NCBI GenBank assembly: GCA_963556695.1
Contig: CAUWAG010000004.1
Span: 2,604,001-2,668,000 of the forward strand
DNA: 64,000 bases
Origin: Anthostomella pinea
Lineage: Eukaryota > Ascomycota > Sordariomycetes > Xylariales > Xylariaceae
Direction: 5' to 3'
Shown: positions 10,916 to 22,007 of the stretch, one piece after another
How positions within the stretch are numbered: position 1 is the stretch's first letter
Layout of the letters: every line of letters begins with the position of its first letter
The notes under the pieces: generated by a model
Databases searched by the model: none
Told to the model about the DNA's origin: nothing
What the model saw: the letters and a program-made list of their open reading frames with translations, nothing else
Position numbers and translations under genes: made by a program

Positions 10916-13201
10916 ATGACGGCGCTCAAGTATGCGCCGTTCGCCTCCGAGATCGAACTGCCCTTCTACTCTGCGCTGTTCGCCTCCAAGCTCGATCATG
11001 ACAAGCTCAGCGACGACGCGCGACCGGTGCTCGGCCTTTACGAGCCTCGTCCAGGCGCAGCTGCCGACGACAGCGTGGTAATGCAGATATTGGCTAGTGC
11101 CTTGACAACTACCAGGTATGTCGGGGCTGCCCGCGTGTCGCATGGTATGAGGCTGTTTCCGAGACGTCCAATACTGACATAGCATGCGCGCTCGTAGCGT
11201 GGCAATGAATGCTGTGCGGGCTGAAGGCGTAATCAGAAACATGAACACCTTGGAAGCCTTTCGGCAAGTGGACAAGAGCGAGATAATTCAGAATGGCGCA
11301 CGCCAGGTCTGTCATTAGTGAAGCCTCCTTGTTTATATGACTAACTGCTAACCTTCATTGCTAGATATGGGACGCTATCAAAGACGGCACCATCTACTCC
11401 GTACCTTCGCTCCTCTCCCACTACATTATCCTCTCGTACGCCGACCTGAAGAAATATCGGATGACCTACTGGTTTGGCTTCCCGACACTGCATTCCGATC
11501 CTCCGTGGAAGCGCGTGGGTGAGATTCAACGGCTGAACCCCAACGAGAGTACCGCACTAGTCGACCGAGTAGGCACATGGCGATACACGGTGGATAACAG
11601 AGAGTACGGCTTCTTCCTAGCAAAGAAAGTAAGAGGAAGGACGCAGTCATCGCAGCCTCTGTCTCCAGATGAGACACCGACCGAAGACATAGGGTACAGA
11701 TGGGAGGTTGGATCGCTTCGCGACTTCGAAAACAACTTCTTCTTCGGTGTGCATAACGAAGACAAATACGTCGCCTTTGTAGATCCATCCGGCTACCCGG
11801 AGCATCCAGCTTGGCCTCTGAGAAATCTACTAGTGCTCGTACGACAACGGTACCACCTATCCAACGTCCAGATTCTATGTTATCGGGATATACAGGCACG
11901 CAGACACGAGGCTCGCAGTATCATCCTGACCCTTTCAATGGACCCTGCTGAAGAGATAGAGACCTCTGCAATGCCGAAAGCGACGGGCTGGGAACGAACT
12001 CCGACCGGAAAACTCCAAGCGAGAAATGTCAGCTTAGCAGAGTCGATGAATCCTGCTCGGCTGGCTGACCAATCGGTGGATCTCAACTTGAAGCTCATGA
12101 AATGGCGAATCTCGCCTAACCTAAACCTCGACATTATCAAGAACACAAAGTGCCTCCTTCTCGGTGCTGGCACACTTGGCAGTTACGTCTCGAGGAATCT
12201 CATGGGATGGGGAGTGCGCAAGATTACATTTGTCGACTATGGCGCCGTATCATTCTCAAACCCGGTCAGACAGCCGCTATTTGTCTATGATGACTGCCTC
12301 AATGGAGGAGCCCCGAAGGCGATTCGAGCAGCTGAAGTATTGAGGCAGATATACCCAGGTGTCGACAGCCACGGGGAGGTCCTCTCGGTACCAATGCTTG
12401 GACATCCAATCGTGGACAAGACAGAGGCGGAGTTCCAGAAACTCAAAAGCCTCATTGACGAGCATGACGCCATTTTCCTTCTAATGGATAGTAGGGAGTC
12501 AAGATGGCTGCCAACCGTCATGGGCAAAGCAGCAGGCAAGATGGTCATGAATGCTGCGCTGGGCTTCGATACCTACGTGGTCATGAGACATGGGGCTGAA
12601 CCCAAGGATGGTAGTGAAGACACGTTGGGGTGTTACTTCTGTAACGACGTGGTCGCACCCGGCGACGTAAGTCAGGTACCTTCTTGGCATATGTGTGATG
12701 ATGGGCTAACATTATCTCTAGTCGCAGAAGGATCTGACGCTCGATCAGCAGTGCACTGTCACGAGACCAGGCATAGCCGCTATCGCATCGGCGTTGCTTG
12801 TTGAGCTCATGACGAGTACCTTACAACATCCCCTTGGGCACCATGCTCCAGCTCCGATGACGTCCCCATCTTCGGCAAACTACGAGAGCGATCCCAAAGA
12901 TGAGCATGCGCTTGGGATAGTGCCTCATCAGATCCGCGGATTCCTGAGCAGGTTTCAGAACCTCATCATCAAGGGGCAGTCATACCCTTGCTGCAGCGCC
13001 TGCAGTAAGCCTATTCTGTCAGCATACAGATCAGCTGGCTGGAGCTTTGTGAAACATGCGCTGGAAGACAAAGACTACGTCCTTGAACTCAGCGGTCTCG
13101 CCGAGGTCCAAAGACAGGCCGAGGCAATGGCCGGCGAGGTTGACTGGGAGGAAGAGGACGAAGAAGATAAGGATGGTGACGACGAAGGTGTCCTGTTGTA
13201 G
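10916..13201 (+). CDS. ATG7: Ubiquitin-like modifier-activating enzyme ATG7 (autophagy E1)
   Basis: Four exons, 10916-11115, 11198-11306, 11365-12666 and 12722-13201, give 696 aa. ATG7 activates Atg8 and Atg12 with ATP and passes them to Atg3 and Atg10 during autophagosome formation. The N-terminal domain starts [20 protein letters not shown]. The adenylation domain has the nucleotide motif [11 protein letters not shown] (about 368-378) and the downstream [18 protein letters not shown] segment. The catalytic cysteine is in [11 protein letters not shown] (Cys about 548). A CxxC zinc pair (CCSAC) lies further on, and the acidic C-terminus ends EGVLL. The first intron could alternatively end at an upstream CATAG (11178-11182), adding five in-frame residues. 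The later CGTAG is preferred because the branch-like CTGAC lies too close to the first AG. Confidence 0.96.
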
Positions 13202-15405
13202 GGGTGGAGGATACTTTTCCAGACTCACCAAACCCGCAGCAGTCGTTGGAGAAGCACTCGAATTGAACGTTTCAAGGTCTGGAAGCGCCCTCGATGGACC
13301 AACGTTAGATGGGACGGGTGTTGGACCGAAGTTCGACCTCATGTCACGCCTCATGCCACGCCAGGCACAACCGACCCACCATCTCCCGATGAAGTAGACA
13401 CGTTTGGTCCTAGACGGGTGCGATGGCACTCGAACGCTACGATGGACTCGATTATGTCGATCCAAGAGATCCTGAAGCAAGGGCCGCCACAGTCCTGACC
13501 CGTGGCGATCGCCGGTCATTGCAGAAAAGGGGAGTCATACGAGGTTACGGTCTACTCGGTATACTAGAGAAATGGATAGGCATTAGCAGGCGAGGTTGGA
13601 GTTATGGGCAGAAGCATTCACACTCAGGTGTGCAGGTTTAGGGAACGGTATCGGCATTGGCATTAGTGAGACGGCTGAGAACATCTCGATCGTGATAGCA
13701 CTCGGAAGAAAATAAAATCACTAGCATCTTGACGAACACGACTTGCAGAGAGCCGAATGCTCCAATACTATCTCACAAGCCGGATACGACTCGATTCGCA
13801 GGTGCAACGATATGATCGACGAATTTCAAGGTCCAGTCTGGTCCCCTTGGGTTGCTCGTCAAATGCCCCATGACCAGCGCCTGGCATTTACGCAACATGA
13901 TAACCGATTCGACAACGCCAAGTGATAACACCGGTTATCGAGTGACTCGACCATCGCACGAGGGGTTTCATCGAAGGTGAGGAGGGTGTGTAGGTACTCC
14001 TGTCAAGGGTCCATCAAGGCCGAGAACTACCTACCTCGACAGAACCGCAGTCAACGCGTCGGGATCGTCCATGCTTCCCTGTTCGACGGTAGATCTTAGG
14101 CTACGGCAGTTGGTAGCGATCTCTCCACATCTTTGACGACTCAAGACCCTTCGGCCGGGTCTTCTTGGTTCGTTTCTACTTGACTCTAGAAGAGGGGCCC
14201 CTTTTCGGGGTTTGTCGGTTTGGACTTGTCTGGACTACCTACCTATTGGTTCTCGTCTCGACCTTGGAGTCTCATGTAGGTTGGTATATGTGTTTTTCAT
14301 GAAGGCGAGCAGACCGTGGCCCGTCTGGCCTGAAGGATACGTCCGAAGGACTCACTCATGACTGCTAACTCGATTCGGTACCGATGCGAAGGCATCTATC
14401 TGGCTCCAGATCCTTCCCGGATATCTTGGCGGTGGTATCTTGCACACGATCGCTGGAAATATATCACTTATCATTATCGAATGCCCAAATAAGCATTGGC
14501 CTCACACCCTCATCAGCTATTGCCATGCTAGCCCCATCTGAGCACCGTTTCACATCTTCCAACGGCGGCGCCCACGAGTTGTTAGCGGCGGAAACGCCAT
14601 CGACCCTCGAGTCAGGTTGGAACTCCACCACGCACGATGCGGAATAATTCCTAACTCGCGACCTTGATAGACAGATCTTTATTCTGGGAAGTAATCGACG
14701 AACCCTTTCTTCCGGGAAACAATTGGCGAAGGGGTCGCATTAGTAGTAGGTCCCTGCGGATCACTAACGACGGCACCAGACCCTTGGCTCGTCTATTTAC
14801 GGGGGACTAGAATCGTAGCCCCAAGATCCGTCGACTTCTATAGACTGCCTGCGTCGGCCCCGAGGCCGAAATTGCAGTTTCACGACCTGCGCACTAGAGT
14901 GATGGGAACTCATGTCAAACAACGGTTTGACAACTTATAGTCGCGTTCTATTTGGAACCCTTCTATCTTCCTCGTTATCGCAGGACCCCTAAATAACATG
15001 ACGCGAGTCGTCACGTCTGGTAGTACAGCGAGCCGCCTGATCGAGACCAGGCGGGAGATTGGCAGGGAAGCTTGATGAGCTACTGGCTCCAACGTTACAT
15101 CTCGTTCACCTATTACAAGTTGGATGGTTGGTTGGTTGTTACAGTCTACTCTATCTCCTTATAAGGTATTTCCTTCCTGGCTTATCGGGGAAGGACGAGG
15201 GGATATCCTCTGATCTATCTTACCAACTTTCATTCTCTCCCTTTCATACTGAAGGCGCAGTCTGATCCTAGTGATCCTTTCCTTACCTAACCTAACTCAC
15301 GACGTGCTGGCCATTGTCAAAAAACACTCTTTACTTGTTGTCATCATCATTGACTTCTTATTACGTTCCTTTCCGAAGATCAACCCAGCACTATATATAC
15401 GCAGC
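13202..15405. other. Gene-free spacer of 2.2 kb
   Basis: I find no frame with domain similarity or convincing splice structure. The last 350 bases before 15406 are pyrimidine-rich and probably promoter/5' UTR for the next gene. Confidence 0.4.
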
Positions 15406-16914
15406 ATGGCGCCCAGCTTCCAGGAACTGGAGTGCGCCGCCTGCGATGTCATCCAAATCATCAAGCAGATCCCCGAGCTCGAGCACACGAGACTATCGGT
15501 CATCGGGGGCCTGGCACTATGGCACTACCTGCCCAACTACCGTCCAACAGATGTAAGCCTTTCGAAAACCCCTGACGCAGAAGCCGTCAATCGCAGACAA
15601 AGGATCTTTCTTGGGGATCAGAATAACTGACGCTTGTGTGCCCCTGGAAAGAACATCAACTTCATCACCAACATCTCGACGTCCCCGAGCGGGATGAAGA
15701 AGCGGCTGCTGGAGCGGCCCGGCTCGCCCTTCGTCCAGCGCTCGCAGGTGCTGTTCTACCAGACGCCCGGCGGGCAGCACATGCAGATCGACATCAGCCC
15801 GGAATGGCTCGTAAGAGACCTTTTCCTGTCTCTCTACCCTGCAGACTCTCTTTATCATCAAGCCGAGTGATAATCGTCAGAAAAAATGCTGACACGCAAC
15901 CCACAGTCCCCCTACCTCCCCGCCTCAGCCAAGAACGTCCGCGACATCCGCCCGGGCGAGGTTCCGTACATCTCGCTTCGCGACCTCGCGGTCTTCAAGC
16001 TCGACTCGAGCGGCCTGCGCTCCTCCCTCGTCAAGAAGGAGCGCGACGCGCGGGACGCCGCCGCGCTGGTGGAGCACGCTATCGTCCAACAGCAGCAGTC
16101 CCAGCAGCCGGACTACTGTGACAGGACACCCCTCGCGCTCACCAAGAAGCAGGAGCAGGTCGTCGAGGAGGCCCTGTGCGACGTGTCCAGCAAGTGCGGC
16201 GCCAGGGAGAAAGGGTGGTGGCAGAAGCACCTCGGGCTGTGGACCGCACCGAACGCAGATTCGGCAAGGACGACCCTTCATGCGGATAACGACGACAACA
16301 ACAGCGAGAGCCAAGCACAGAGCCAGCGCGCCCGCAGCCGCCCCCACGCCAACTCGGACTCGACGTACGCCGGCATATACCGCACCGACGTCGCGGGCGA
16401 CCCGGGCGCGGCCTGGTACTACGAGCGTCTGGACCGCGCGCACGTGCGCGCGTTTCGGCGGTTCAACTCAGTTGGGAGCAATGGTAGCGGTGGTGGTCTG
16501 GGCCAGGGGCAGAGTCGAGGTCAGGGCGGCGGCGGTGCGCCGCGGCCGGGTGTTGCGCGCTCGTCGACTTATGCTGGGTGTGAGTCTCCAGTACAGCAGC
16601 AGGGGCAGCAGCAGCGGTGCTTCATGACGCAGCCTAAGACTAGTAATGCTAGTTATTGGGGTTTTGGGGGTGGTAGTGGTGGAGTTGTTGGCGCTGCCGT
16701 GGGAGGCATGGCCGGGCCAAGAGCCAAGCGGTCCAGCACGAGCTGCTCCGCGGACTCGGGCTACGAGGGCAGTGATTGCGATGGTCACTACTACTACCTC
16801 GAGCCGCCGGGCGGCGGGCTGGACACGGTGAAGGAGCATGCGGATGCGGATGCCGGCGGTGGTGGCCCTGGGAGGCTTGGGCCGGTGAAGAGGAGCGTGA
16901 CGTTCCAGTTGTAG
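15406..16914 (+). CDS. Conserved fungal protein, possible nucleotidyltransferase-fold domain
   Basis: Three exons, 15406-15552, 15652-15810 and 15907-16914, all joined in phase 0, give 437 aa. The first 160 residues are conserved-looking: VIGGLALWHYLPNYRPTD, then INFITNISTSPSGMKKRLLE, then QIDISPEWLSPYLPAS and VPYISLRDLAVFKLDSSGLR. The GG...D.DF-like layout and the ISLRDLAVFKL block recall fungal hypothetical proteins with a minimal nucleotidyltransferase fold. This is family memory, not proof, and the first acidic position reads N-I-N here, so catalytic competence is doubtful. From about residue 185 the chain is low-complexity (Ser, Gly and Gln-rich) and probably disordered. Function unknown. 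Confidence 0.8.
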
Positions 16915-17693
16915 GTCGGCGTGTCATGCTGTCTGGATGTTGGCGGATTACAGTACGTTCGTTACGCATTGTGTTTATTCAGGGGATATTGGATGGGATG
17001 TTGGGATATAAGATATGGGAACATGGGACACGGATGCATACCTGTTGGGCGATACCTGGGCTGGATGTTGGGGCGTTACCGGTTCTTTGTTTTGTTCGTC
17101 ACGCTCGCTATGTACACTCACCTGAGGAGTGACTCCATCACGGGGCACTCGGCACTCGTTTAGAATCGGCGTTGCTCACGCCGTAGAAGAAGCCGAAGTC
17201 ATCGATATCCATCAGAGAGATGATGTTACTCGGCTGCATGTGATGTTGTTCGATGGGCTTGTAGTACCAACATCGCGCATGGATCATGGTGTTAGCGCTA
17301 ACATGTGTCAAAGGGCTATCGACATTGAAGGGTGAAGATCGTCTGATGACCCGGAAGTGGTGATGTTGGGTTTGAGATTTGATATTGAATGCCGAAGATT
17401 TCCAGGATTGACCAACACGCAGACGCAAGCGTCTGTCGTTGGTGATACGAGCAGATCATGGGGTTGGACAGGCCATCTGTTTCTTTGTTCTATCATAGCC
17501 GAACATCGTCGCCTGAATCGATGTTGGTGAATGTGTTGGGTGAATCGTCAGCCCTGTGGAATGCGGCGAGTCCTGGTGTTGGTCATTCAGGAGGGGTCAC
17601 AGTCCAAATGCGGAGCCGTCAGCCTGCCGTGCGCCGCCCATCGACTTTGCATAAATAAGCCTGCTTTCGCACACCAGGGGAAGTTCTCTCAGC
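16915..17693. other. Intergenic
   Basis: 3' UTR of the preceding gene and promoter of the next. Nothing else is seen. Confidence 0.4.
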
Positions 17694-18867
17694 ATGCCTC
17701 TGCCTTCCCAAGGAACCATTGTGACATATTCATTGCCTTTCGTGATCACTGCCGACATCATGTCTTCCGCATCCCGTACCTTTGAGTACAAGCCTATGAA
17801 GGGGTTCTTCGGCCACGAGGACGACCCGGAAGCCTGGTCAGAATGGCCAGCAACCGGTACCACTCCGGCAATCACCAAGAAATGGCGAGCTGTCAGTGAA
17901 AAATGAATCCGTTCGAGTTGGGAGAGCTGCAAGCTGACGAGCAATCTAGAAAACGAGGAAAGGTCTTGACTTAGGTAAAGCCAAAGAGCCTAATGACTTT
18001 TTTCGCCATGTAGAAGGGGCCATGGTGGACGACGGCGAAGGGGGAAAAGTCGCTTCTTGGCAGTCATTCGCCGACCACCTGGAGAAGTTGAACGAGGAAG
18101 GCAAGGGCAAGGCCATCTACAAGCTGATCATCCTCATCCGACACGGGGAGGCCGCCCATAATTTTGCGGAAAAAGTGACATACGCGGGTTCTACTACATG
18201 GAACGTAAGTCTATCATGTTCGGAACAACTTGCACAGCGGACCATCTAACACACTGTCTAGGATGAGGAAGCCTTTAATCCAAGGTGGAAGGATGCCGAC
18301 CTGACCCTGAAAGGGCAGAGCCAAGCTCGCGAGTTGAACACATCCTATAGTGGGTGGATCGAGGACCTGAAGATGCCAACACCGCAGGCCTACTTCACCA
18401 GCCCGCTCAAGCGCTGCCTCGATACGACCGAGCTAGCCTACTCGGGTCTCAAAGTGCCAGCAGACCGTCCCTTCAAGCCCATCGTGAAAGAGTTTCTGCG
18501 CGAGACCCTCAACCGACACTACTGCGACAAGCGCTCACTCACAGGGGCCGACATCAAGAAACACTACCCCACGTATGAGATCGAGGAAGGGTTCACCGAT
18601 GAGGACGAGCTGTGGAAGAAGGATGAGCCGCGGGAGACGAAGGAGGCCATGACGAAGCGTGCTAAGAAGCTGCTGGATGATGTCTTCAGCGGTACGGACG
18701 CGGCTATTGTCTCTTTCACTGCGCATTCGGGCATGGCGCGAGCCCTGTATGATGCTGTCGGTGCAAAAAGGATAGCTCTGGATGAGGCTGCGATGCTTCC
18801 CCTGTTCGTCATGGCGACAGAGGTCAAGCAGGGGGAAGTGGTCAAGGAGGCGGAAGTGGTCGAGTAG
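17694..18867 (+). CDS. Histidine phosphatase family (phosphoglycerate mutase-like) protein
   Basis: Three exons, 17694-17891, 17950-18204 and 18262-18867, join in phase 0 and give 352 aa. The catalytic RHGE motif is in LIILIRHGEAAHN (His about 131). Second-site residues are FTSPLKRCLDT (Arg) and the later FTAHSGMARA (His about 306). This is the histidine-phosphatase branch 1 architecture seen in fungal phosphoglycerate mutase-like proteins of the YKR043/Pmu1 kind, which act on small phosphorylated metabolites. The exact substrate is not predictable. The start is uncertain: ATG 17760 (MSSASRTFEYKP) would remove 22 residues that have no clear targeting signal. The C-terminus is Glu/Val/Lys-rich. 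Confidence 0.88.
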
Positions 18868-19684
18868 GGGAAAGGGGCATGAGGGATTTCGGGTGGTCGT
18901 GTCAGGGGCACAGGCAGTTGCGCACGCTGAGCTTGGCCACTTTTCGTTATGCTTTTCTGGGTTTTCCTTATGCAGGGTTTTGGGACTGGTAGATTTTCTT
19001 TTGGGACACGCTCATTTTTAGACTAAATTCCGGGTTTTCATGGTGCGATTTCTTTGACGAAGGACTTCGTGAGAATACAGGTACACTCAGGAGTTCGAGG
19101 GGGCGTCACTCCTCATATCCCTAACAGAGGGGGAAGAGAAAGACAGGTGATAACTCACAGGTTCCATGTCTGCCGAAACCAAAAGCTCTGGGCTCGGTGA
19201 CTAATGCATGTCTGGAGGCGCGATGCACCCCTTTCGCTCAACTCATGCCCCCTCTGCTGCCCATCTCCGATTTGCCGGCATCAGCAGCAGGAGACGGGTA
19301 TACCTACGGTAGGTACCTACTTGGTAGATTAACCTGAAGGGCGTTGGACTTCATGTTTGAACCGGGCATGGACCTCGGTAATCTTGTAGGTACATGCAGC
19401 AGGTACGATGGTACCGAGAAGGAAGTCGCGCATTTGCAGGACAGCTCCTTCCTTCCTTCCCCCTTTCCATCCACGCACTCACCCCACCCTCGCCCAAAAC
19501 TGTCGAGACAAAACTTTCTTGCCCAACAAGTTCGAAACCACACCGCACTCACGCACTGCCATTTTCGATCTCCCTTATATTCCACCTCTTCATGCCAGAA
19601 ACACGATACTTGTATTCACCTGTGCGGTAGCCATCAGACGCAGTCATCACTGGAGAGGGTGGCGCTGTCCCCAGAACCGCAACG
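18868..19684. other. Intergenic with paired ACCTACC/GGTAGGT motifs
   Basis: The spacer contains CTACGGTAGGTACCTACTTGG at about 19304-19324, a local inverted pattern like those in several other spacers here. A C/T-rich leader (19440-19684) precedes the next gene. Confidence 0.4.
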
Positions 19685-20812
19685 ATGACATCACGCTTGC
19701 GTCCTGACCATCTTCAAACACCACATCTTGGAGCATCAGGACGTGGACCTGAACGTCACATATCCCATTTCACTCGAGAGGACAAACCCGATGTGCGCCC
19801 TTACTCTCCACCCATTACTAGACATGCGTATCAGCCAGCTGCTCCGCCGTACGGCCACAGATACCGTGACGAGCCTTCGCGTGATCGCAACACTGTTCGA
19901 CACCGCCTCATGGATGCGGACGAGCGGGAAACCCGCCCGCCAACAATAAAGCAGAACCGAGCATACTACTCTGTCGCACCCCTCTTTGACAAGTACCCAC
20001 GACGCTCGAGCATGAACGAAGATGATACATCTATTGATCGCTACCATAACCGACCATATCAGCGTAAACCCGACCCTGAACCCGAAAACCCCATGGTGAC
20101 AGATCTCGTAGGTGAGTAGCCCCTTCTGCTTCGAAGCCCTCTCTCGAGTGCACCACTAATGCCGAACAGCAAAGTACCAGAATATCCGCACAACATTGCA
20201 TTCGAACGCCCTGAAGCAGCTCGAAGAGGCTCAGGAGAAAATGGCCAGCCTGAACAAGCAGAACATCAAGACCCGCCTGGAAGATGTTGCCGCCCGCGCC
20301 GCAAAGAGCAGCGAGCTTCACTCGTCTCTTCTCACAGCCACGGTCAGCTACGAGGCGACTAACGAAGACGGACGGAAAAGGCTAGAACCCGTCGCTATAA
20401 AAACTGCCATCGCCGACTTTGAACAAAACCTTGGCGCAATGTCCTCCGAAGTCGCACAGCTCTGGACGTCCTAGGAAGACGCCCAGGCAGAGATCGAGGA
20501 GCTGGGACGCGCCATCCTCTCTGACGGAAACAGACGCCTCCTCGATGGGGACTTCGCCAATCTGACGAGGGGAATGTCGCCTTCCCACGAAAATGCGCTG
20601 ATAGAGTTTGGTGCCGACATCGAAGGAGAGAGCAAGCTCGTCGTCGACGAGATGATAGAGTACGAGAAGGTATGTGGACCGCCGGATCCCCCTACGGCGT
20701 CTGACTCCCGGAGGTCGTATGAGAGGGCGATATGCTGATTGAGTTCCAGAATTTTCTTGAGGAAATCGACGATGAGGTCTCGAACATTGTGAAGTCTCTT
20801 CTTCAGCAGTGA
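19685..20812 (+). pseudogene. Coiled-coil protein gene interrupted by an in-frame TAG
   Basis: Exons 19685-20111, 20170-20669 and 20750-20812 join in frame, with clean GTGAGT/CAG and GTATGT/CAG introns and a CTGATT branch site in the second. They read as a 329-codon protein except that codon 244 (20472-20474) is TAG. The N-terminal half is Arg/Pro-rich and disordered. After LHSNALKQLEEAQEKMASLN comes a helical, probably coiled-coil region. Beyond the TAG the frame continues as EDAQAEIEELGRAILSDGN and ends after NFLEEIDDEVSNIVKSLLQQ, with coding-like composition and a correctly phased last intron. A single G-to-A change from TGG would create this stop. The gene may be a recent pseudogene, may yield a 243-aa truncated product, or may rely on readthrough. 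I do not recognise the family. Confidence 0.65.
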
Positions 20813-22007
20813 AGGCAGGGCGCGCCTGGGTGTTAACGAGCGCATCGCAACAGTTATCGACCGCCTGCGAGCTTGTCGGCTGCTTCGTGGTGCATGAGAT
20901 GATGTTCAAGTGCTTTCTGGCAGGTTTGGTCCAGAGGGAAATTCAGACTTGGGTGTAAACTTTACGCCACCATCCGAAAGAGTCAGTGCACATTTGAGAG
21001 GGAAAAGCTGAGCTTCATGTATCTGGGGTGGTTTACCTCAAGCACCAATCCGCCTGTTCGCGACAACATCGATTTGCTGGAATGATTGGTGCCGAGCATG
21101 ATCATTATATCCGTCACACGCAATGCGAAGGACGTGGTGCTTACCTTGAAATACCCCTACAGTCGATGTGAACTCGATGTCATAGCCTCCTGCTGCTTTG
21201 GAAGGCCTAAATAAAGCATCTGCAAAGGATGCCACACGGACACGATGCAGTGTACATCCAACATCCCGGAAGTAACTATTGCGTCGGGAGTAATTAGTGT
21301 ACGGGCCCAGTCACGGTCAACAACTGGGATGCTTGAACATGGTGTATTAGTTAGTACTTATTTCAGATACATTCATTACTTCGAGCCAGCCGTCGGTGCC
21401 ACCGCATCGCACCACCCCATCGCTTCATCGCACGGTGCCGTCGAGAAACCAGCAGCCTCGTACTCCGTCCGGACTGCCCAGCTATGGGTATCCAATCATG
21501 CAGCCCTAATGACCAAGCAGATAAGCCAACCTGAAACGCCAGTAAGCAAGCAAAGCACCCATTCGCCCGTAGGCATGCATGCGTGCACCCATTATCTATC
21601 GATCTATAAGAGGTATCCGGATGGTGCCAGCCGTTATTCGACGTACACATGTACGCATGTACGCGTGTGTGTGTGTGTAAATGTTCGTAGGTGGAGGTCC
21701 AATCGCCGTGTCGTGGTGGCGTAAGTTCGCAGGTCCCCCACCCCTGAGTCCGGAGGGCTGAGCTCCTGGGCTGACGGCTGCATTCATGCATGCAGCCAAC
21801 GACAGGACTGTCGGTCGGGCGATTGCCATGCAAAGCCGGGATGCACAACCTCTGTGCCAGCGAGCGAAGTTGATGCTGGGTGCATGTCCGGACTGCAATC
21901 TGACAGGCGACGGTACGATGAGGCTGAGCCACTAGACAGGGAGTTGCGCATCGCATAGACCGGTTGGTTGGATGCGTAGTCCGGCAGGTGCACAGGCGAT
22001 GGTACAT
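20813..22007. other. Intergenic with a perfect purine-pyrimidine alternation
   Basis: Convergent spacer. It contains a 39-bp strictly alternating purine/pyrimidine run at 21641-21679 that ends in a GT repeat. No gene is supported. Confidence 0.5.
21641..21679. repeat. Alternating purine-pyrimidine tract (GT-rich)
   Basis: Each base alternates purine and pyrimidine without a break for 39 positions: ACGTACACATGTACGCATG, then ACGCG and (TG)n. Such tracts favour left-handed Z-DNA under negative supercoiling. It lies between two convergent genes. Confidence 0.75.
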
